From: Oxalicibacterium faecigallinarum
GTDB taxonomy: Bacteria; Pseudomonadota; Gammaproteobacteria; Burkholderiales; Burkholderiaceae_D
Assembly: GCF_014635705.1 (NCBI RefSeq)
Contig: NZ_BMDI01000003.1
Coordinates: 62,001 to 126,000, forward strand
Length of the DNA stretch: 64,000 nucleotides
Direction of reading: 5' to 3'
In this document: piece by piece, positions 57,094 through 64,000 of the stretch
Layout of the letters: every line of letters begins with the position of its first letter
How positions within the stretch are numbered: position 1 is the stretch's first letter
Notes under the pieces: model-generated
The model's database searches: none
The model's input: only the letters and a program-made list of their open reading frames with translations
Told to the model about the DNA's origin: nothing
Made by a program: the position numbers and the translations under genes

Positions 57094-58341
57094 TTATCTT
57101 GTGCTGTTGGCCGTCATGGTGCCTGGCACCATATCGCCCGAAGCAAACCGCACATCGATCTCTGCCTGTAGCAGTTCTTCCGTCAGATCGAGATAAACGA
57201 TTTCCTTTTCAGAGATCGATTGAATCGAATCGATCAATTCCAGTATGGAGCCTTTGCCAAGACTGTATGAGTCCTGTGCCATCTGGTTCAGGTCTGGCAG
57301 AAGATCGAGTGCGTCGTGGCGGAAGCGTTGTGTCAGTGCAATGCGTTGCGAAAGTAACGCGGTGGCGCGCCGCAGTTCATTCTGCGCGTTACGGATCACG
57401 GCTTCACGTCGTAGCGATGCTTCTCTGGCCTGCGCCTGTGCTTTGGCAACCTGTCCCTGACGGCGATCAAACAAGGGGATTTCGACCGATACGCCGATCA
57501 CGGTATGACGGCCTTCGCTATCACGCAATTTACCGACACCGAAGGCAGGTGTCGGCCATGCTTCGCGCTTTTCCACTTCGATCATTTTGTCCGCCAATGC
57601 CTGCTCGGCGATGGCTGCGCGTACGGCAGGCAGATTGTCCTTTGCATGCAACCATAGCGAATCAAAGGTCGCTTGCGTCAGTGTCGGTTGCAGTGTGCCG
57701 ACCGCAATCGGATTCCAGCCCGGCGCACCCACCGCTTCGATGACACGGGCGGTTGCATCGCTTAACGCAGAACGTGCCTGCGCGGCCTGCATGCGGATAT
57801 TGGCGAACTCAATATCCATGCGCGCCTTATCGTAACGGCTGCGTGTGCCGGCTTCTACCTGGCCGACCACGATGCGATGCGCCTGTTCCATCTGCTTTTC
57901 CGCCTTTTCACGGCGCATCAGCTTTTCCTGTGCGACGAGCAAGGTAATAAAGTCATGTGCGGCATCGCGCAAGGACATTGCCTTGGCTGACGTGACACGC
58001 GCACTGGTCGCATCCACGCCTAGGCGAGCACCTTCCATGCGCAAGCCGCGCTGGCCGAAGATCGGGATTGGCTGCTCAACAACCGCTTCCTTTTCGTTTG
58101 GCTTTCTGCCGTAACTGACAACAGGATTTGGAAAGGCTGAAGCAGCTTGGAGATCGCCTTGTGCCGCATCAATCTGCAGACGGTCTGCCTGCAGGGAAGG
58201 ATTGTTGCGTTCCACGATCTGCAGGAAGGCATCAAGCGCAACGCGTTGCGGCAGGATTTCGCCCGACATGGTTTGTGACCAGGCAGGCACCACAGCACAT
58301 GCAGCAAGCAGAATGGTGACGCCGCGCATGGTATGACGCAT
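57094..58341 (-). CDS. outer-membrane efflux factor (TolC family, CzcC-like)
   Basis: A 415-aa OMF protein with signal peptide MRHTMRGVTILLAACAVVPA, cleaved near WSQ. The TolC repeats appear as long helical stretches (ALDAFLQIVERNNPSLQADR and LWLHAKDNLPAVRAAIAEQA). It would form the outer-membrane channel of the metal pump. Starts 1 bp past the pump stop and is the last gene of the efflux set. The ATG at 58341 is chosen over two in-frame ones (58368, 58329). Confidence 0.9.
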   Translation of the reverse strand: MRHTMRGVTILLAACAVVPAWSQTMSGEILPQRVALDAFLQIVERNNPSLQADRLQIDAAQGDLQAASAFPNPVVSYGRKPNEKEAVVEQPIPIFGQRGLRMEGARLGVDATSARVTSAKAMSLRDAAHDFITLLVAQEKLMRREKAEKQMEQAHRIVVGQVEAGTRSRYDKARMDIEFANIRMQAAQARSALSDATARVIEAVGAPGWNPIAVGTLQPTLTQATFDSLWLHAKDNLPAVRAAIAEQALADKMIEVEKREAWPTPAFGVGKLRDSEGRHTVIGVSVEIPLFDRRQGQVAKAQAQAREASLRREAVIRNAQNELRRATALLSQRIALTQRFRHDALDLLPDLNQMAQDSYSLGKGSILELIDSIQSISEKEIVYLDLTEELLQAEIDVRFASGDMVPGTMTANSTR

Positions 58342-58342
58342 C

Positions 58343-61300
58343 TTAATTTTGTGTGGCCAGCGCATCACGCTCCTCCCACGTCATCATGGTCCGTGGACCA
58401 AAGAAGTAATAAAAAATCGGCAGAATGAAGAGCGCAACCAACGGCAGGATCGCCATGCCGCCGACAATGACGGAGGCAAATGGACGCTGCGTTTCGCTGC
58501 CCACGCCAGTAGACAGTGCCATCGGCAACAGACCAAGCAGGCCAAGCAACGTCACAAGCAGCACCGAATGCATGCGTTCTGCCATGCCTTCAATCAGTGC
58601 CTGTAGCATCGGCATGCCGCCGCGACGCATGTCCTCAACCGCGCTGAGCACCAGCAGGCCAACCAGCGCCACCTGACCAAGCAGAGCAATGAAGCCGATC
58701 GCCGCGCTGATGGATAGCGCAATGCCCGTCAGGTGCAGTGCAACGATGCCGCCCACCATGGCAAACGGTGCGGTCAGCAAAATGATGCCGGCGCTACGCG
58801 CACTGCCCAGCGCGCTGAACAGCAAGGCAAACACGATGACCAGCGAGAGGGGAATCACGATCTTCAAGCGGGATGCGGCACGTTGCTGATTTTCCCATTC
58901 GCCGCCCCACTGCGCGACGTAGCCTTCAGGCAGCTTCACGGTTTGCTTGAACGCGGCCAGCGAATCCTTGACGACGGAGCCGATATCGCGGCCATCAACG
59001 TTGAATTTGAGCGCCATGTAACGCGCATTGCCTTCGCGGAAAATCGAGGAATTGCCGATCTTGAAGCCGATCGTGGCAACGGCGTACAGTGGCACCGCCT
59101 TGCCGCTCGGTGTCGGAATGGTGATCTCACGGATACGTGCTTCATCCATGCGATCGGCATAAGGCAGACGTACGCGTAAGGGGACACCATATTCGCCTTC
59201 CCACAAGGTGGTAACGACACGTCCGGCGATTGCAACTTCGACCGCGGTTTCTGCTTCTTCCATCGAGACGCCAAAACGGGCAAGCTGCTGACGATCAAAT
59301 TCGATGTGCAATTGCGGTGCCGGGGCGTCACGATAAAGATCCAGATCAACGACGCCTTCGATCGGCTGCAGTGCAAGTTTGGTCTGCTGCAGGATGGAGC
59401 GTAGTGTCGGGATGTCTGGTCCGTAGAGTTTCAGAACCACGTGACCACGCGCTCCGGAAGTCGCTTCTTCCACACTGTCGCGAATCGGTTGGGCAAAGTT
59501 GAATGCCACACCGGGAATTTCGCTCAGTGAGGCACGCATCTCGCCGATCAGGTCGCGTTTGGTAAGGCCGGCACGCCATTCCTTGTGCGGTTTGAGGCGA
59601 ACCAGAACCTTGGCCAGATTCAAGGTCTCGTTATCGGTACCGGATTCAGGCCGACCTTGCTCGCTGGTGACGCTATTGGTTTCCGGAAACGCACGCAGGC
59701 GGCGGCGCACATCTGCCAATACTTCCTGCCCCTTCTCAAGCGAAATGGAAGGCGCCATTTGTACCAGTACATACGCGTCGCCTTCGTCCAGTTCGGGCAA
59801 AAATTCGGTGCCGAGAAACCTGGCGGAACCAAGGGCAATCACGAGGACACCGATAGATACACCAATCACAATCCAGCGTTCACGCGCAGTTTGCAACAGC
59901 CGACTCAGGCGGTCGTGATACACGTGGTGCATCTTGGTGAAAACCTTGGGTTCTGGAATGTTGACGTGCTTGGGCTTGAGCAACAGCGCACACAACGCCG
60001 GTACCAGCACCAGCGCAAATACCAGTGCGCCAAGCAGCGCGAAGCTGTATGTCATGGCGAGGGGGCGGAAGATGCGGCCTTCCACGCTCTCTAGCGAAAA
60101 CACCGGAATCAATGCGGCGATAATGATTGCCATTGCAAACAAGGTGGGACGACCGACTGCGACGGCAGAATCGATGATGATGTTGTACATATCAGAACGA
60201 TTCTGTGGCTGTCTCTGCCGTGCATTGCGAATGATGTTTTCGGTGAGTACCACCGCGCCGTCAACCATGATGCCGAAGTCGATTGCACCCATGGAGATCA
60301 GATTGGCCGGCATGCCGATCAGATAAAGGCCAATAAACGCCACCAGCAACGAGAGCGGAATCACGGTTGCCACAATGAGCGAGCCACGCATGCTGCGCAG
60401 GAACAGCCAGAGGATGCCGATAATCAATGTGGCGCCGAACAACAGATTGTGTTGCACTGTCCCCAGCGTGTGACCGACCAGTACGGAACGGTCGTAACTT
60501 GGTTCCAGACGCATACCGGCAGGCAGCAAACCGCTATTCAGGTCGTCTACCTTCTTGTGAATTTGCGCGAGTACTTTGGATGGGTTTTCATCACGCTTGA
60601 GCAACACGATGCCTTGCACGATGTCGTTTTCGTCATCCATGCCGACCGAGCCCTGACGCGGCGTATGTGACTGCATCACGCGTGCGACATCACCAACCGT
60701 GATGGGTGAGCCGCGATTCTCACGAATCACGACAGCCGAGATATCGGCAGGGGATTTGAGTAAGCCGATGCCGCGAATGATTAGCGATTGCTCGCCGCGG
60801 CGCAACAAACCGCCACCGACATTCTTGTTTGATTTTGATAAGGCATCGACCACATCACCAAGCGTCAGCCCCAGGCCGGCTAGTTTGGCGGGACTCACCT
60901 CGATATGAAATTCCTTGACGAAGCCGCCAACGCTGACCACATCGGCAACGCCTTGTACTTGCTTGAGTACACGTGTGACGGTCCACTCTTGCTGCGTTCG
61001 CAGTTCGGCCAGTGTGTGGTGATCACTGTTCAGACGGTAGTAGTAAATTTTTCCGAGGGGCGTGTAGTCGGGTGCCATCTCCGGCACGACACCGTCGGGC
61101 AGATCGGCTTGCGGCAAGCGCTGCGTAACTTCAGAACGTGCACGGAAACTCTTGGTGTTGTCATCAAACACCAGGTTGATCATCGACAGACCGAAATAGC
61201 TTTCCGAGCGCAACGATTGCAGGCCCGGTGTGCCGTTCAGAACACGTTCGAGTGGCAACGTGATCTGACGCTCGACTTCTTCCGGCGCCAGACCTGGCGC

Positions 61301-61456
61301 CTGTGAAATGAGTCCGACCTGCACATTGGTGACGTCAGGATAGGCTTCGATTGCGGTATTGAGATAGGCAAAGATGCCGTAGGCACCGACTGCAGCCGTG
61401 AAGGCGAGTGCCACCAGTCGTCGGTGGACGACAAAGGAAATGAGAGCGCGCAGCAT
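58343..61456 (-). CDS. heavy-metal RND efflux pump (CzcA/CusA family)
   Basis: A 1037-aa inner-membrane RND pump with about 12 helices. The heavy-metal signature DFGIMVDGAVVLTENIIR is intact, with the Asp/Glu proton relay residues. N-terminus MLRALISFVVHRRLVALAFT. Periplasmic loops carry Met-poor, mainly acidic patches, so divalent cations such as Co, Zn, Cd or Ni are more likely than Cu/Ag, but the substrate is not certain. It lies 8 bp past the MFP gene and 1 bp before the OMF gene. Confidence 0.93.
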   Translation of the reverse strand: MLRALISFVVHRRLVALAFTAAVGAYGIFAYLNTAIEAYPDVTNVQVGLISQAPGLAPEEVERQITLPLERVLNGTPGLQSLRSESYFGLSMINLVFDDNTKSFRARSEVTQRLPQADLPDGVVPEMAPDYTPLGKIYYYRLNSDHHTLAELRTQQEWTVTRVLKQVQGVADVVSVGGFVKEFHIEVSPAKLAGLGLTLGDVVDALSKSNKNVGGGLLRRGEQSLIIRGIGLLKSPADISAVVIRENRGSPITVGDVARVMQSHTPRQGSVGMDDENDIVQGIVLLKRDENPSKVLAQIHKKVDDLNSGLLPAGMRLEPSYDRSVLVGHTLGTVQHNLLFGATLIIGILWLFLRSMRGSLIVATVIPLSLLVAFIGLYLIGMPANLISMGAIDFGIMVDGAVVLTENIIRNARQRQPQNRSDMYNIIIDSAVAVGRPTLFAMAIIIAALIPVFSLESVEGRIFRPLAMTYSFALLGALVFALVLVPALCALLLKPKHVNIPEPKVFTKMHHVYHDRLSRLLQTARERWIVIGVSIGVLVIALGSARFLGTEFLPELDEGDAYVLVQMAPSISLEKGQEVLADVRRRLRAFPETNSVTSEQGRPESGTDNETLNLAKVLVRLKPHKEWRAGLTKRDLIGEMRASLSEIPGVAFNFAQPIRDSVEEATSGARGHVVLKLYGPDIPTLRSILQQTKLALQPIEGVVDLDLYRDAPAPQLHIEFDRQQLARFGVSMEEAETAVEVAIAGRVVTTLWEGEYGVPLRVRLPYADRMDEARIREITIPTPSGKAVPLYAVATIGFKIGNSSIFREGNARYMALKFNVDGRDIGSVVKDSLAAFKQTVKLPEGYVAQWGGEWENQQRAASRLKIVIPLSLVIVFALLFSALGSARSAGIILLTAPFAMVGGIVALHLTGIALSISAAIGFIALLGQVALVGLLVLSAVEDMRRGGMPMLQALIEGMAERMHSVLLVTLLGLLGLLPMALSTGVGSETQRPFASVIVGGMAILPLVALFILPIFYYFFGPRTMMTWEERDALATQN

Positions 61457-61464
61457 GGTGTTCT

Positions 61465-62601
61465 CTACAGAAGCTGGTTAGCGGCGCCATCGAGCAGCAG
61501 GCCACCCTTGACGACAATGCGATCGCCTGTTTTCAGGCCAGAAATTACCGAGATATACCCGCGCGACGGTGCGCCGAGGATCACATCGCGTGCTTCGAAA
61601 CTGTTCTCGCCAACTTGTACGTAAACGATGGAGCGTCGTTCATCCTTGATCAGTACGGCGCTCAGAGGAATCACCATGCCAGCCTGCGCCGGGACTTCCA
61701 GACCGACACGTGCCAGCATGCCAGGACGCAGTTCCGGCAAGGGTTTGTCGCCATCGAGTGTGATGAAAACAGGTGCGCGACGCGTATCCGTGCTGAGTAC
61801 TGCGCCAATGCGTTGCACGGTGCCGGTTGCCAGATAGGACATGGAGGACAGCTCGACCTGTGCACGTGTACCGACGCGCATGCCGGCTAGATCGCTTTCA
61901 AAGACGTCGGCAACGATCCAGACTGCCTTGGGATCGCCAACGATAAACAAGGGCTCTCCATCCGGTTCCACGGCGGCGCCGATGGTTGCATTCCGCGCCG
62001 CGATGACACCAGTGCGTGGCGAAGTGATGACGATGCGATCGTTATTGCCTTTGCCCATCAACGAAGCGGTGCGTTTGGCGCGTTGCAGTTCTTGTTCGGC
62101 TTCGCGCAATTGTGCTTCTGCTGCCAGACGATCTACCTGTGTGCCGACATTTTTTTCAAACATCATGCGTTGCCGCTTTGCTTCGGCAAAGGCGACGTCA
62201 TAGGCAACCTCGGCCTTGCCGAGTTCGTAGCGGATACGCAAGGCGTCCGGACTGACAATGGTGACAAGTGCCGCACCTTGTTCGATGGTGTCGCCGACGT
62301 TGGCATGAATCTCAAGCACGCGCGCGGGAACCGAGGCGCTGACGGCCGTGACGCGGTCATCGCGAAAGGCGATGTGCGCGGGAGCCCACGCGGTTTGCGT
62401 GTCCTGCGTATCGCTGACGGTCTGGATCTCCAGCATCTTCATGGAGGCGGGTTGAATCTTCAGTCGACCGGGAACTTGAGAATGAACGGGAGCGGGTTTG
62501 GCTTCTGGTGCTGCTGCCTTTTCACTACAACCGGCAATGGTACCGGTAAGGCAGAGTGCGCCTAACAATGCGAGTGGGCGCGCAAATACAGGGTGAGGCA
62601 T
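61465..62601 (-). CDS. membrane fusion protein of the metal efflux system (CzcB-like lipoprotein)
   Basis: A 378-aa periplasmic adaptor with a lipobox TIAGCSEK. The lipoyl/hairpin region (LEIHANVGDTIEQGAALVTI, then a coiled segment near residues 130-185) and beta-barrel (PKAVWIVADVFESDLAGM) define the MFP family. It links pump and outer-membrane channel. GGAG lies 7 nt upstream. No clear histidine-rich N-terminal extension. Confidence 0.9.
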   Translation of the reverse strand: MPHPVFARPLALLGALCLTGTIAGCSEKAAAPEAKPAPVHSQVPGRLKIQPASMKMLEIQTVSDTQDTQTAWAPAHIAFRDDRVTAVSASVPARVLEIHANVGDTIEQGAALVTIVSPDALRIRYELGKAEVAYDVAFAEAKRQRMMFEKNVGTQVDRLAAEAQLREAEQELQRAKRTASLMGKGNNDRIVITSPRTGVIAARNATIGAAVEPDGEPLFIVGDPKAVWIVADVFESDLAGMRVGTRAQVELSSMSYLATGTVQRIGAVLSTDTRRAPVFITLDGDKPLPELRPGMLARVGLEVPAQAGMVIPLSAVLIKDERRSIVYVQVGENSFEARDVILGAPSRGYISVISGLKTGDRIVVKGGLLLDGAANQLL

Positions 62602-62749
62602 GTTTCATCTCCGAAAATCATCATTGCTGCTTGTCAGGTGCGGCGACGCAGTGTCACGGCGTAGCGCACCTAGTGATCGTGATGATCCGCAGTCTGTTCA
62701 AGGATGATAATCAGGGTCGAATGTATGTGTGATTACGGTTCGTTAATCT

Positions 62750-64000
62750 TCACGAAGTGTGGGATTTGAAATACATCTGTACCATCAGACCCGGTGATGT
62801 ATTTTGATAAACAATTCGTCCACTATGCAGTTGTACGATTGCCATGATGCTTGCTACACCGAGGCCGTAACCGGGGCGCGTGCGATCAACACGATAGAAG
62901 TGACGGCCGATATGCGGTAAATCATCGTCAGGTATGCCCGGACCGTTGTCGTGTACCGAGATGATCGATTCATGTAGGTCGCTCATGGTGCTGACTTCCA
63001 CTGTGGCGTTCTGGCCTGCATATTTGATGGCGTTGTCGATCAGGTTGGCTACTGCGCTGGCTAGCAAGTCACGGTCGCCGAGAATCATCGGCGTATCAGA
63101 AAAATGGACGTGCAAGCTTATGCCTTTTTCTTCCGCGACAGGCTCATAAAGCTCCATCACATCAGCCACCACGTCATTCAAGGCGATGGGCGCAAAGGCC
63201 TGGCGTCGTGTGCCGGATTCGACTTCGGCAATGTTCAGCATCTTGTCGAACATGATGCCGAGCTCTTCAATCTCACGCGTGGCAAAACGGAGCGTTTCTT
63301 CCCGTGCTTGTGGATCTTCTTGTCCGCTCTTGCGCAAGCGCAAAAGAATGCGTGTCAATGGTGTACGCAGATTGTGAGCGATGGTGTTGGAGACGTGACG
63401 CACGCCATCCATCAGGCGCTGCTGCTGATCCAGCATGTCGTTGATATCCATGTTCATACGCGAGAATTCGTCATTCTCCTCGGCGACAGGCAGGCGCTGC
63501 GACAGGTCGCCTTGCCGGACATGCGTCACCAGTTTCTGGATGCCGGCAATACGTAACTTGAGTTCGCGATGAAAGAGAAAGGCGCCGCCGATGGACATGA
63601 TCAGTCCCAGCAGCCCGGCAATTAAGCCTGCTCGGTTGAACAGCGCTTCAATCTCAAGCTGGTGATTGATGTCACTGCCGACTAGCAGGCGGCTGCCATC
63701 GGAGAGTGTTTCGACTGCCATGCGGCCGCGTGCTTCCCTGCCGTTACGGATAACACGTGCTTCAGCCAGTCCTTTTCTGGTTTGCAATAACGGTGGGATT
63801 GCCGGAATGTTGCCGATGATCTTTTCACCTTCGGCGTTGACCAGCAAATAGATCTCGGTATCCGAATAAATGTCGTCACGGAAGTGATTGCGGATCTGTT
63901 TTACCAGTGCGGGTTGTCCATCCTGTGCATATTCTTCCAGAAGGCGGTTGGTGCTGGAGATAATCTGACGATCGATGCGGTTCTGCAAAACATTGACCGT
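62750..64000 (-). CDS. sensor histidine kinase, N-terminus cut by window
   Basis: The frame is open to the window end, so the start lies outside. Visible: a periplasmic sensory region ending near residue 120, a membrane helix (GLIAGLLGLIMSIGGAFLF), HAMP domain (KLVTHVRQGDLSQRLPVAEE), H-box HNLRTPLTR with an Asn in place of the usual Glu (normally HELRTPL), and N-, G1- and G2-type boxes (NLIDNAIKYAG, DNGPGIPDDDL, GYGLGVASIMA). It probably controls the neighbouring efflux genes; its partner response regulator would lie outside the window. Confidence 0.9.
   Translation of the reverse strand, partial: TVNVLQNRIDRQIISSTNRLLEEYAQDGQPALVKQIRNHFRDDIYSDTEIYLLVNAEGEKIIGNIPAIPPLLQTRKGLAEARVIRNGREARGRMAVETLSDGSRLLVGSDINHQLEIEALFNRAGLIAGLLGLIMSIGGAFLFHRELKLRIAGIQKLVTHVRQGDLSQRLPVAEENDEFSRMNMDINDMLDQQQRLMDGVRHVSNTIAHNLRTPLTRILLRLRKSGQEDPQAREETLRFATREIEELGIMFDKMLNIAEVESGTRRQAFAPIALNDVVADVMELYEPVAEEKGISLHVHFSDTPMILGDRDLLASAVANLIDNAIKYAGQNATVEVSTMSDLHESIISVHDNGPGIPDDDLPHIGRHFYRVDRTRPGYGLGVASIMAIVQLHSGRIVYQNTSPGLMVQMYFKSHTS

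Overview
The window is chromosomal DNA from a betaproteobacterium, most probably an Oxalobacteraceae of the Herminiimonas/Janthinobacterium type. This rests on the moderately GC-rich housekeeping genes, the 16S sequence style, the 16S-tRNAIle-tRNAAla-23S-5S operon and the block hemF-nadD-rsfS-rlmH-maf-rng. The genus is an inference from gene content, not a database result.

Layout. 1-7 kb: a window-truncated rhodanese-type tRNA hydroxylase (trhO), then dnaE, msbA and a small glycosyltransferase-like gene. 7-14.2 kb, minus strand: rng, maf, rlmH, rsfS, nadD and hemF form a tight housekeeping cluster, followed by purD and yebC. 14.4-26 kb: a HerA-like ATPase, a LysR regulator divergent from an azoreductase, ribA, a DMT permease, an atypical SDR, a quinone oxidoreductase, a tiny membrane protein, a DUF4136 lipoprotein, pepN and fbp. 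26.1-32 kb: a complete rRNA operon with two promoters, tRNAIle(GAT) and tRNAAla(TGC), RNase III processing stems and a terminator.

32.27-41.36 kb holds the most unusual object: a 9,011-bp filamentous (inovirus-type) prophage integrated in a tRNAThr(CGT) gene by its own tyrosine recombinase. It is flanked by a 38-bp direct repeat that is exactly the 5' half of the tRNA, up to the anticodon loop. The phage therefore replaces the 5' half and the promoter of the tRNA, not the 3' end as is usual. The restored 5' half and promoter lie inside the 3' end of the phage repressor-like gene, so integration changes that protein's C-terminus. Early and structural genes run on the minus strand: 50-aa and 23-aa small genes, a 151-aa gene, the replication initiator, ssDNA-binding protein, Cys-cluster protein, small membrane protein, major coat, 25-aa coat-like protein, pIII-like, pVI-like and Zot. 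Three 19-bp operators separate them from the repressor. Extra cargo on the plus strand is a translationally coupled pair (unknown gene plus DUF1828/DUF1829-like gene) and a secreted Ser/Thr-rich protein. No secretin gene is present.

41.4-64 kb returns to chromosomal genes: universal stress protein, glpK, an SMP-30 lactonase-like gene, a beta-hydroxyacid dehydrogenase, an unrecognised gene, an M20 amidohydrolase, a FadD-type acyl-CoA ligase, an acyl-CoA thioesterase, an Atm1-type ABC exporter, a glutamate/aspartate ABC importer (gltIJKL), pyrC and a DUF3025 gene. It ends with a heavy-metal RND efflux set (membrane fusion protein, pump, outer-membrane factor) next to a sensor histidine kinase cut by the window end. 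The genes of systems such as gltIJKL, the metal efflux set and the hemF-rng block are co-directional with very short gaps, which implies operons.
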